A model generated the notes under the pieces. The model did no database searches, had not been told where the DNA came from, and saw only the letters and a list, made by a program, of their open reading frames with translations. Positions 17,823-25,985 of a stretch of DNA of 64,000 nucleotides are shown here, piece by piece. The first letter of the stretch is position 1, and each line of letters starts with the position of its first letter. The stretch is taken from positions 191,471 through 255,470 of the forward strand of contig JAPSLO010000008.1 of assembly GCA_031180725.1 (NCBI GenBank), in the 5' to 3' direction. Source of the DNA: Roseomonas sp. (GTDB lineage: Bacteria; Pseudomonadota; Alphaproteobacteria; Acetobacterales; Acetobacteraceae). The translations under genes were made by a program, and so were the position numbers.

Positions 17823-20135
17823 TCACACCTGCGGGAGGTCGCGCGCACGCAGCGCCATCAGCACCCGTTCGGGTGTCGCCGGCAGGTCCAGCACCGGCGT
17901 GCCGATGGCGTCCTTCAGCGCATTCCAGACCGCGATCGGCAGCAACAGCGGTGGTTCGCCCACCGCCTTGGAGCGGAAGATGGTCTCGACGCGCGCCGGC
18001 GCGCCTTCCAGCAGGCGCAGGTTGAACTGCGGCGGCACGTCGCGCGAGCCCGGGATCTTGTAGGTGGAAGGCCCGACGGTGCGCAGGCGGCCTGCGGCAT
18101 CCCACCACAGCTCCTCGCAGGTCAGCCAGCCCAGGCCCTGCACGAAGGCCCCTTCGATCTGGCCGCGGTCGACGGCGGGGTTCAGGCTGCGGCCGCAGTC
18201 CTGCACCAGGTCGGCGCGCAGGCAGCGATGCTCGCCGGTCAGCGTGTCCACGATCACCTCGGCCACGGCCGCGCCATAGGTGAAATAGAAGAAGGGATGG
18301 CCGCGCATCGCGACCGGGTCCCAGTGGATGTCGGGCGTCTTGTAGAAGCCGGTGGCGGAAAGGCTGACCCGTTCCAGGAAGCAGAGTTTCGCCAGCTCGC
18401 TGAAGTCGTAATAGCGATTGGCGCCGACGCGCTCGGCCCAGGCGCGGCCATCGGCGAAGACCACGGCTTCCGGCGCAATGCCCCATTTCGCCGCGGCCAC
18501 TTCCGCCATCCGGCCGCGGATGGCCATGGCAGCATTGTGCGCCGCCCAGCCATTCAGGTCGGAGCCGGTGGAGGCAGCGGTGGGGGCGGTGTTGGGCACT
18601 TCCGCCGTGTTGGTGGCGGTGATGGCGATGCGGTCTAGGTCCACGCCGAAGACATCGGCAACCACCTGAGCGATTTTGATGAACAGCCCCTGCCCCATCT
18701 CCGTCCCGCCATGGTTCAGGCGGATGGAGCCGTCGCTGTAGACATGCACCAGTGCGCCGCCCTGGTTCAGGTGCTGGACGCCGAAGGAGATGCCGAAGGC
18801 CAGCACCATGCTGCCCAGGCCGCGGCGCAGCGTGGGATGCGCGGCATTGAAGGCCGTGACCTCCGCGCGGCGACGATCCCATTCGGAATCGCGCTTCACT
18901 TCCGCCCAGACGCGAGTGATCAGACCGCCATCCAGCTTCTGGCCGTAAGGCGTGTCGTCGCTGTTGCCGCCAACGCCGCAGAAATTGCGTTCGCGAACCT
19001 GCTCGGGCAGCAAGCCGGTGGCGGCGGCGATGCGATGGACCACATCCTCGATCAGCAGCGCGCCCTGCGGGCCGCCGAAGCCGCGGAAGGCCGTGTTGGA
19101 GACGGTGTTGGTCTTCACCGCCTGCGCCGTCAGTTCCAGATCCGGCACGTCGCAGGGACCGAGCGCATGGGTGACGGCGCGGAAGATCACGCCGCCGGAC
19201 ATCTCCTTGCTCCAGCCGCCATCGGCAGCCAGCAGCGCCTTCAGGCCCAGGATGCGGCCGGTCTCGTCGAAGCCGGCGGTCCAGCGGTAGAGGAAGGGAT
19301 GGCGCTTGCCTGTGGCGGTCATGTCCACGCGGCGCGGCAGGCGCAGCTTCACGGGCCGGCCGGTACGCCGCGCGGCGAGCGCGGCGGCAGCGGCCACCCA
19401 GCTCGCATTGCTCTCCTTCCCGCCGAAGCCGCCGCCCATGCGGCGGCAGGTGACAGTGACGCGGTTGTAGTCGCAGCCCAGCACGCGGGCGACCATGTGC
19501 TGAACTTCGCTCGGGTGCTGGGTTGAGGAGGTGACGAGCATCTCGCCGCCCTCGGCGGGCGTGGCCAGCGCAATCTGTCCTTCCAGGTAGAAATGCTCCT
19601 GCCCGCCGGCGCGGAATTCGCCGGTGAGGCTGCGCGGCGCGGCGGCGATGGCGGCGGCGACATCGCCGCGGCGGATCACCTGCGGGGGAATCACATTCTG
19701 GCCGAGTTCCAGGGCGCGCTCGATGCTCAGCACGGGTTCCAGCGGCGCGATGGCAGGCTTCACCGCCTGCGCGGCGCGCAGCGCCTGGTCACGCGTGGCC
19801 GCGACCACGACGGCCAGTGGCATGCCCGCGAATTCCACCAGATCGGCTGCCAGCAACGGCTCTCCGGAGCCAGCCGGGGCGACGTCGTTCTCGCCTGGCA
19901 CATCCTGTGCGGTCAGCACGGCGACGACACCGGGCATGGCGCGCGCGGCTTCAGCATCCAGCCCAGTGAGCCGGCCATGCGGCACCGGCGAGAGCGCCAG
20001 CGCGGCATGCAGGGTGCCGGGCACTTCAGGGATGTCATCGGCGTAGCGTGCCTCGCCGGTGGTGTGCTTCAGCGCGCTGTCATGGCGCAGCGCGGCGCCG
20101 GCGCCCTTGCGTGGCAGGGTATTCGTGCCGTCCAT
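17823..20135 (-). CDS. xdhB: xanthine dehydrogenase, molybdenum-binding subunit
   Basis: The large molybdopterin subunit that hydroxylates hypoxanthine and xanthine to urate. The 770-residue product has GQEHFYLEGQ, MGGGFGGKESNA, AFRGFGGPQGA and GGTEMGQGLFIKIAQ, which line the molybdenum site, and the catalytic-base Glu in KAVGEPPLLL near residue 700. It starts 1 base after the xdhA stop (TGA then ATG), so the subunits are coupled. Related aldehyde oxidases share the fold, but the split-gene order and the GEPP motif favour xanthine dehydrogenase. The usual chaperone gene xdhC is not beside it. Confidence 0.92.
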   Translation of the reverse strand: MDGTNTLPRKGAGAALRHDSALKHTTGEARYADDIPEVPGTLHAALALSPVPHGRLTGLDAEAARAMPGVVAVLTAQDVPGENDVAPAGSGEPLLAADLVEFAGMPLAVVVAATRDQALRAAQAVKPAIAPLEPVLSIERALELGQNVIPPQVIRRGDVAAAIAAAPRSLTGEFRAGGQEHFYLEGQIALATPAEGGEMLVTSSTQHPSEVQHMVARVLGCDYNRVTVTCRRMGGGFGGKESNASWVAAAAALAARRTGRPVKLRLPRRVDMTATGKRHPFLYRWTAGFDETGRILGLKALLAADGGWSKEMSGGVIFRAVTHALGPCDVPDLELTAQAVKTNTVSNTAFRGFGGPQGALLIEDVVHRIAAATGLLPEQVRERNFCGVGGNSDDTPYGQKLDGGLITRVWAEVKRDSEWDRRRAEVTAFNAAHPTLRRGLGSMVLAFGISFGVQHLNQGGALVHVYSDGSIRLNHGGTEMGQGLFIKIAQVVADVFGVDLDRIAITATNTAEVPNTAPTAASTGSDLNGWAAHNAAMAIRGRMAEVAAAKWGIAPEAVVFADGRAWAERVGANRYYDFSELAKLCFLERVSLSATGFYKTPDIHWDPVAMRGHPFFYFTYGAAVAEVIVDTLTGEHRCLRADLVQDCGRSLNPAVDRGQIEGAFVQGLGWLTCEELWWDAAGRLRTVGPSTYKIPGSRDVPPQFNLRLLEGAPARVETIFRSKAVGEPPLLLPIAVWNALKDAIGTPVLDLPATPERVLMALRARDLPQV

Positions 20136-20136
20136 G

Positions 20137-21546
20137 TCACACCGTCTCCGCGAAGGCCGCGACCTCATGCGGCAGATCGGGCCGCGTGGCGCGCAGATGC
20201 AGGCGCCGCAGCAGGCCCTGCGCCACCGCGAGGCGATAGGCGGCGCTGCCACGCCAATCCGACAGCGGCGTGATATCCCCCGCCAGCGCCGCCACCGCCG
20301 CGTCCAGGCTGGCGGCATCGAAGGGTCGGCCCGTCAATGCGGCTTCCGCGCCGCGCGCACGGATCACGGTGGCGCCGACGCCGCCATAGGCCAGCCGCGC
20401 TTCCGCCACTACGCCATCGGCCAGGCGCAGCAGCAGCGCCGCGCCGACGGTGGAGATGTCCTGGTCGTGGCGCTTGCTGACCTTCTCGCAAGCCAGGGTC
20501 ACGCCCGGCGCCGGGCGGGGCAGGGTGACGGAGAGGATCACCTCATCCGCTGCCAGCGCGTTCTTGCGGTAGCCGGTGAGGAACTGCTCCACAGGCATCT
20601 CCCGCTCCCCGCGCTGCGACGCCACGCGCACAAGCGCGCCCAGCGCCACCAGCGGCGGCAGCGCATCGCCGATGGGCGAGGCCGTACCCAAATTGCCGCC
20701 CAGCGTGCCGAGGCCGCGGATCTGGCGCGAGCCCAGCCGCGCCAGCAGCGCGGCGAAGGGCGCGAAGCCGGCCTCGCGCCGGCACAGATCCAGCAGGCGG
20801 CCATAGGGAACGGCAGCGCCTACCAGCAATCCCTCCGGCCGCACCTCCACCCGCTGAAGGTCTGGCACGTTGAGCAGGCAGATCACCGCCGCGGGCACCT
20901 CGCGATGGTCGGAGACGCGGAGACCGAGATCGGTGCCGCCGGCCAGCAGCCAGGCCTCGGGATACGCGGCGCGCAGGGCGAGCAGTTCCGCCAGCGTGGC
21001 GGGTAGGTGGAAGACCTGGCCTGGCGCCTCGAAGCGCGCAGCACCGGTGGGCGGCAGGGCGGGCGCTGGAGCGGCATCGTCGGCCAGCTTCGCGAAGACT
21101 TCGACGATCGGACGATAGCCGGTGCAGCGGCACAGATTGCCAGCCAGGGCCTCATGCACCTCGCCGCCCTGGCGGGCATGCGCCCAGGCGGACATGACGA
21201 TGCCAGGCGTGCAGAAGCCGCATTGCGTGCCGTCGCTCTCGGCCATCGCCACCTGGATCGGGTGCGGCTTGCCATCTGGGGTGCAGAGCCCTTCCACGGT
21301 GCGCACCGCCCGGCCATGCACCTGACCCAGCAGGGTAAGACAGGCATTGATCGGCGTGCGGGTACCGTCCGCTTCCTCCAGCACCACGGTGCAGGCGCCG
21401 CAATCGCCTTCGGCACAGCCCTCCTTGGTGCCGGTCAGCCCGGCGGGGCCGCGCAGCCAGTCCAGCAGCGAGGTAGTGGGCGAGGTGTCGGGCGGCAGGG
21501 CGATTTGCCGCCCGTTCAGCAGGAAGGCGAGGGTGGAGCCGGTCAT
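20137..21546 (-). CDS. xdhA: xanthine dehydrogenase, FeS/FAD subunit
   Basis: The small subunit carries electrons from the molybdenum site through two 2Fe-2S clusters to FAD and NAD. The 469-residue product has cluster I ligands in CAEGDCGACTVV, cluster II ligands in TQCGFCTPGIVMSAW and GNLCRCTGYRPI, and then an FAD domain with LLAGGTDLGLRV and IRGLGTLGGNLGTASPIGD. Full length for the bacterial two-subunit enzyme. First gene of the xdh block; the 53 bases upstream separating it from the RTX gene show no clear promoter. Confidence 0.93.
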   Translation of the reverse strand: MTGSTLAFLLNGRQIALPPDTSPTTSLLDWLRGPAGLTGTKEGCAEGDCGACTVVLEEADGTRTPINACLTLLGQVHGRAVRTVEGLCTPDGKPHPIQVAMAESDGTQCGFCTPGIVMSAWAHARQGGEVHEALAGNLCRCTGYRPIVEVFAKLADDAAPAPALPPTGAARFEAPGQVFHLPATLAELLALRAAYPEAWLLAGGTDLGLRVSDHREVPAAVICLLNVPDLQRVEVRPEGLLVGAAVPYGRLLDLCRREAGFAPFAALLARLGSRQIRGLGTLGGNLGTASPIGDALPPLVALGALVRVASQRGEREMPVEQFLTGYRKNALAADEVILSVTLPRPAPGVTLACEKVSKRHDQDISTVGAALLLRLADGVVAEARLAYGGVGATVIRARGAEAALTGRPFDAASLDAAVAALAGDITPLSDWRGSAAYRLAVAQGLLRRLHLRATRPDLPHEVAAFAETV

Positions 21547-21599
21547 GCCCCCGAGTTAAGCAAAGGGCGGGCCGCGCTCCAATGTCAGCGTCGGACGCT

Positions 21600-23582
21600 T
21601 CAGCCCAGGATCAGGTCGCCCGCGCCGAGGCTTGCGGTCGCGCCAGCCAGAAAGACCTCGTCGTTGCCATAATGCAGGGCGATGCCGCTGTAGCTCCAGC
21701 GGGTCTCGAAGACCTGCGTCACTTCGGCCGCCGCCACGCCTTCCAGCCGCACCTTGTCGATGCCCGTCTGGAAATCCTCCACCCAGTCCTCACCATCGCC
21801 GCGCGCGAAGACGAAGAGGTCGGCGCCGCCGCTGCCGATCATGCCATCATCGCCGGTGCCGCCGCGGATCGTATCGTTGCCGCCCAGCCCGCGCAGGTCA
21901 TCCGCGCCGGCGCCGCCGGAGATGCTGTCCGCCCCCGCCGTGCCAGCCAGCGCGTCATTGCCCGCGGTGCCGACCACCTGGGTCGCGGTGGGCTCCGCAA
22001 ATTGGCCGGAAAGGCCGAGTTGCCGCGCCGTCGCCTGGCCCAGGCCTTGCAGGAACAGGCTGTCGCCGCCCGGCATCCGCAACAGCAGGCCGCTCACGCC
22101 GGCAATCGTCGCCAGCTCCGCGGTGACATCCCCTGTCGCGATGCCCACCAGTGACAGCCTGTCGGTGCCGATGAGGAAATCTGTGACGGTGTCCTGCCCG
22201 TCGCCGGCGGCGAAAGTGACGCGGTCAGCGCCGCTGCCGGTGGTGATGCGGTCATGGCCCTTGTCGCCGCGCAGCAGGTCCGCGCCCTCGTCGCCCAGTA
22301 GGCGGTCATCGCCCGCGCCGCCCCTCAGCGTGTCGCGTCCATCGCCGCCCAGCAGGGTATCGGCGCCGCCCGCGCCGAGCAGCGAATCGTTGCCGCCGGC
22401 GCCGGAGAGCGAATCCGCCCGCGCGCCACCGCGCAGCGTGTCCGGCCCCGTACCGCCGCTCAGCACCTTGCCGGCGGGCCCGCCGTCCGCCGTCACCCCC
22501 AGACCATCGGCCGAAACCCAGATGGGCAAGCCCTGGTCGTCGTAGATGGCATTGCCACGGCCGCTGCCATCGGCGCCGGCCAGGCGGCCATAGCCACGGC
22601 CATAGGTGAGGACGCCGCCTTCCGGAATGGCGCCGGAGAAGGTGACCAGCAGCGAATCCCTATCCAGGATCGAGACGCGAGTGCCCCAGACCGTGCCGCC
22701 GACGCCCGAGACCAGCCAGCCGATGCCCTGCGCGGCATCCGCGTCCAGCGCGCCGAAGCCGCCGGCGTGGTCGTGCCGCACATCCAGCCGCAACTGGTTC
22801 GGCGCGACGATGGCCGCGGTGACGACCTGCGGCCCTTCATCGGCGATATTGCCGCCAGCCTGCGCCACCGGGGAGCCGGGCTTGGCATAGGCCGCGAAAG
22901 CTTCCGCCACCGCGCGGGCGCTGCGCAGCACGGTCTGCATCGCGTCTTCGGCATCAATGTGGTTGCCGCCGTAGCTGCCCGCCTCGTCGCCATCGGCGTC
23001 GATGTCCAGCATGCGGGCGGCGATCTGGGCGTTGAAGGCCGGATCGCCGGCCAGCCATTCCATGCCGCGGCGGATCGCGTCGTGCCCGGCATCGGTGCTG
23101 GGAAAGGGCATGGCGGAGACGAAGAGATAGGGCGTGGTCGCCGCCCCCTGCCCGCCCAGCGCAGCGCGCACCTGCTGCGCATCGAAGCGCACGGCAGAAA
23201 TCCACTCCTCCGGCGTCAAGTCCGCCCGCCAGGCATCAAATTCGTTGTGCAGCCAGAGGACGGCCGTGGGGTCGTCACGCCGGCCAGCGGGCAGGTTGCC
23301 GATCTCGTTCAGCAGCGCCTGTTCCAGGCCCTGCACTGTCCAGCCCTGGTGCCAGTCGCCGTTGCGCGGCGCCAGCCAGTCGCCAATCAGCGCAGTGCCG
23401 GCGAAGCTGGTGCTGCCGTTGAGATCCTCGCTGTCATAAATCAGGCGGACGCGGTCATTTACGCCATCGAAACCCAGAAGGCGCTCGACTTCCCGCGTGA
23501 TGGCGGCGCGGCCGGCATTGTTGCCGGCCTCCATGAGCGCAATGGAGTTGGACTGGCCGCGCACCAGCAGGTTGAGATCCAT
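21600..23582 (-). CDS. RTX calcium-binding protein with GQSN-type SGNH esterase-like domain (copy 1)
   Basis: The 660-residue product has two halves. Residues 1-230 resemble the sialate O-acetylesterase/SGNH group: block I GQSN with Ser11, an LWLHNEFDAW segment and a conserved GGNHIDAEDAMQ that could hold the catalytic His. After a beta-rich linker, residues about 365-470 and 535-600 carry RTX nonapeptides of the GGxGxDxLx type, which bind calcium. There is no N-terminal signal peptide, so type I secretion from the C-terminus is expected; no secretion genes are near. ATG 23582 follows GGGAGGG. A close paralog lies directly upstream. The activity and target are unknown. Confidence 0.8.
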   Translation of the reverse strand: MDLNLLVRGQSNSIALMEAGNNAGRAAITREVERLLGFDGVNDRVRLIYDSEDLNGSTSFAGTALIGDWLAPRNGDWHQGWTVQGLEQALLNEIGNLPAGRRDDPTAVLWLHNEFDAWRADLTPEEWISAVRFDAQQVRAALGGQGAATTPYLFVSAMPFPSTDAGHDAIRRGMEWLAGDPAFNAQIAARMLDIDADGDEAGSYGGNHIDAEDAMQTVLRSARAVAEAFAAYAKPGSPVAQAGGNIADEGPQVVTAAIVAPNQLRLDVRHDHAGGFGALDADAAQGIGWLVSGVGGTVWGTRVSILDRDSLLVTFSGAIPEGGVLTYGRGYGRLAGADGSGRGNAIYDDQGLPIWVSADGLGVTADGGPAGKVLSGGTGPDTLRGGARADSLSGAGGNDSLLGAGGADTLLGGDGRDTLRGGAGDDRLLGDEGADLLRGDKGHDRITTGSGADRVTFAAGDGQDTVTDFLIGTDRLSLVGIATGDVTAELATIAGVSGLLLRMPGGDSLFLQGLGQATARQLGLSGQFAEPTATQVVGTAGNDALAGTAGADSISGGAGADDLRGLGGNDTIRGGTGDDGMIGSGGADLFVFARGDGEDWVEDFQTGIDKVRLEGVAAAEVTQVFETRWSYSGIALHYGNDEVFLAGATASLGAGDLILG

Positions 23583-23760
23583 CACGCCCTCCCGGAACCC
23601 TCGGGGGAGCCGCAGCCGGCCGGCAGGGCCGGGCTGCCGCGCGCCCGTCTTTCCGGTGATGGTCTAATTGTATTCCGCCCCTCAGGGCGAGAGGTCAGAT
23701 GTTCAACTTTCGGAACCCGCGCGTTCCGTTCCGGCCGGTAGCAGCGCCCCGCCGATAGCA

Positions 23761-23793
23761 GGGTCGCCGCGCGCAAGTTGCGCGCAGCGACCC
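23761..23793 (-). terminator. long hairpin after RTX copy 2
   Basis: A 15-bp stem with one mismatch (GGGTCGC plus GCGCGCAA paired with TTGCGCGC plus GCGACCC, single-base centre) starts 7 bases after the stop of the upstream RTX gene. There is no T tract, so it may be Rho-assisted or stabilise the mRNA 3' end. Confidence 0.5.
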
Positions 23794-23799
23794 GGGAAC

Positions 23800-25848
23800 T
23801 CAGGCGAAGACCATGTCGGTGGCGGCCAGCTTGGCGGTGGCGCCGGCGAGGAAGATCTCGTCCGAGCCGAAGTCCACCGCCACGCCGGTGTAGCCCCAGC
23901 GGGTTTCAATGGTCTGCGTCACCTCGGCAGCCGTGACGCCTTCCAGGCGCAGCTTGTCGAGGCCCAACTGGAAGTCCTCCACCCAGTCATGGCCGTCGCC
24001 CTTGGCGAAAACAAAGAGGTCGGCGCCAGCGCCACCGATCATCCCATCGTCGCCCCGGCCGCCATGCAGGGTGTCGTTGCCGGCCAGGCCCTGCAGGTCG
24101 TCCGCTCCGGCGCCGCCCGAGAGGCGGTCGTCGCCCGCCGTGCCCTTCAGCCAATCGTCCCCGGCCGTGCCGGTAACAGTGTTGACCGGCGTGCTGCCCC
24201 CGCCGCTGCCGCCGAACTTGCCGGACAGGCCGAGCTGCTTCGCCGTGACCTGGCCGAGCCCCTGCAGGAACAGGGTGGAACCGTCATCCAGCGTCAGCTC
24301 CAGCCCGCTCACGCCATCGACGGTCTCAACGCGGGCGGTGACATCGCCGGTGCTGACGCCGGCGAGCTGCAGCTTGTCCGTGCCCAGCGCGAAGTCGGTC
24401 ACCGTGTCATGCCCGGCGCCGCGGCCGAACTGCACGCGGTCCGCCCCCCCGCCGGTGGTGATCACGTCATCGCCGGCCTGGCCGCGCAGCAGGTCGTTGC
24501 CCGCGCCGCCCTGCAGGACGTCGCCGCCGCCACCGCCCAGCAGCGTATCGTGCCCATTGCCACCGATGAGCGTGTCGGTGCCGCCATAGCCCAGCACCTT
24601 GTCCTGCCCGCCAAGCCCAGACAGGCTGTCCGCCTTCGCGCCACCCTTCAGCACGTCATCACCCGCCGTGCCAGTCAGCACCTTCCCCGCACCAGGCTCC
24701 TGCGGCTCAGGCTCCTGAGGCTCCTGGCCGGGGTCGGGGCTGCCGACAGTGCCGACCTTCAGGCCCTCGGCCGCCACCCAGATCGGCATGCCCTGATTGT
24801 CATAGACGGCATTGCCGCGGCCGCTGCCATCCGCGCCGCCCAGCCGGCCGTAGCCATAGCCGTAGTACAGCGTGCCATCCGCCGCGACCGGGCCGGAGAA
24901 GGTGATCAGCAGCGTGTCGCCGTCCTGGATCTCCACCCTGGTGCCATCGACGCTGCCGCCGCCGGAGATCACGGTCCAACCCAGGCCGCCGGCCGCATCG
25001 GCATCCAGCGCCTTGAAAGAGGACGCCGCGCCGTCGTGGTCCACGTCGATGCGCAGCTGGTTGCTGCCGACGCGCACCGCGCTGATGACCTGCGGCCCCT
25101 CGTCGTCAATGTCGCCACCGGCCTGCGCCACGGGGGAGCCTGGGCGGGCATATTCGGCAAAGCTTTCCGCGATGGCGCGCGCCGCGCGCATCACGGTCTG
25201 CATCGCGTCCTCGGCATCGATATGCGGGCCGCCAAAGTCGTCGGTCGCCCCGTTGTTGTCGATGTTGTCGTTGTCGATATCGGTGTCCAGCATCCGCGCG
25301 GCGATGCCCGCATTGAAGCGCCCATCGGCGGCCAGCGCCTCCATCCCCTCGCGGATGGCGTTGTGGCCCTGGGTGGTGCCCCAATAAGGCATGGCAGAGA
25401 CGAAGAGGTACGGCGTCGTGTCCGCCCCCTGCCCCAGCGCGCTGCGCACCAGCGAGGCATCGTAGCGCACCGCCGACATCCACTCATCGGCGGTCAGCGA
25501 GCCGTTGGAGCTGTCGTATTCGCTGTGCATCCACAGCGTCGCGGTGGGATCGTCCTTCTGGCCGGCCGAGAGGCTGTTCAGCTTGTTCAGCAGCCCCTGC
25601 TCCAGCCCCGCGACCTGCCAGTTGCCAGGGCCGCCCGTCAGCCAGTCGCCAATAAGCGCGGTGCCGCCGGTGGCAGTGGCGGTGTTCGGGTCGTAACGCT
25701 CATAGACTAGGCTGACCGTGTTGTTCGTGCCGTCGAAGCCGAGCAGCCGCTCCACTTCCCGCTGCAGCGCGCCGTAACCAGCCCAGTTTCCGTTCTCCAT
25801 CATCAGGATGGCGTTGGACTGGCCACGCACAAGGACATTCAGATTCAT
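23800..25848 (-). CDS. RTX calcium-binding protein with GQSN-type SGNH esterase-like domain (copy 2)
   Basis: A 682-residue paralog of the protein at 21600-23582 with the same plan: GQSN block with Ser11, TLWMHSEYDSSNG, FGGPHIDAEDAMQ, a beta-rich middle, a Pro/Glu linker (GQEPQEPEPQEP) not present in copy 1, then RTX repeats such as GGNGHDTLLGGGGGD. The C-termini of both copies are nearly the same (DEIFLAGATAKL against DEVFLAGATASL), which probably marks a shared type I secretion signal. No signal peptide. The ATG at 25848 follows CAGGGAG. A double palindromic element lies about 100-137 bases upstream. Confidence 0.8.
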   Translation of the reverse strand: MNLNVLVRGQSNAILMMENGNWAGYGALQREVERLLGFDGTNNTVSLVYERYDPNTATATGGTALIGDWLTGGPGNWQVAGLEQGLLNKLNSLSAGQKDDPTATLWMHSEYDSSNGSLTADEWMSAVRYDASLVRSALGQGADTTPYLFVSAMPYWGTTQGHNAIREGMEALAADGRFNAGIAARMLDTDIDNDNIDNNGATDDFGGPHIDAEDAMQTVMRAARAIAESFAEYARPGSPVAQAGGDIDDEGPQVISAVRVGSNQLRIDVDHDGAASSFKALDADAAGGLGWTVISGGGSVDGTRVEIQDGDTLLITFSGPVAADGTLYYGYGYGRLGGADGSGRGNAVYDNQGMPIWVAAEGLKVGTVGSPDPGQEPQEPEPQEPGAGKVLTGTAGDDVLKGGAKADSLSGLGGQDKVLGYGGTDTLIGGNGHDTLLGGGGGDVLQGGAGNDLLRGQAGDDVITTGGGADRVQFGRGAGHDTVTDFALGTDKLQLAGVSTGDVTARVETVDGVSGLELTLDDGSTLFLQGLGQVTAKQLGLSGKFGGSGGGSTPVNTVTGTAGDDWLKGTAGDDRLSGGAGADDLQGLAGNDTLHGGRGDDGMIGGAGADLFVFAKGDGHDWVEDFQLGLDKLRLEGVTAAEVTQTIETRWGYTGVAVDFGSDEIFLAGATAKLAATDMVFA

Positions 25849-25950
25849 CGCCGGCTCCCTGGCCGAAAGGGGGTCAGGGACGCCGCGAGAAATCCGGGTG
25901 CGGCGCCCACCGCCCACCCCTGCGCATCACGCGCCGGTGAACGGCGGGAT

Positions 25951-25985
25951 CACGTCTACGTGTATACTTTAGTCACGTCAACGTG
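25951..25985. promoter_or_regulatory. paired CACGT-N2-ACGTG palindromes
   Basis: Two 12-base palindromes, CACGTctACGTG (25951-25962) and CACGTcaACGTG (25974-25985), are repeated 23 bases apart around an AT-rich core containing TATACTTTAGT, which stands out in this GC-rich region. The second overlaps the treS stop. They sit upstream of RTX copy 2 and look like an operator for a dimeric regulator bound on one DNA face. Confidence 0.6.

Noticed and set aside
21940-22450. Short tandem repeats that might look like a satellite or CRISPR
   Set aside because: They are the coding repeats of RTX nonapeptides in an intact reading frame.
23711-23728. GGAAC motifs and the CGGAAC-N6-GTTCCG repeat as an EcfG promoter for RTX copy 1
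   Set aside because: No CGTT lies 16-17 bases after either GGAAC on the correct strand.
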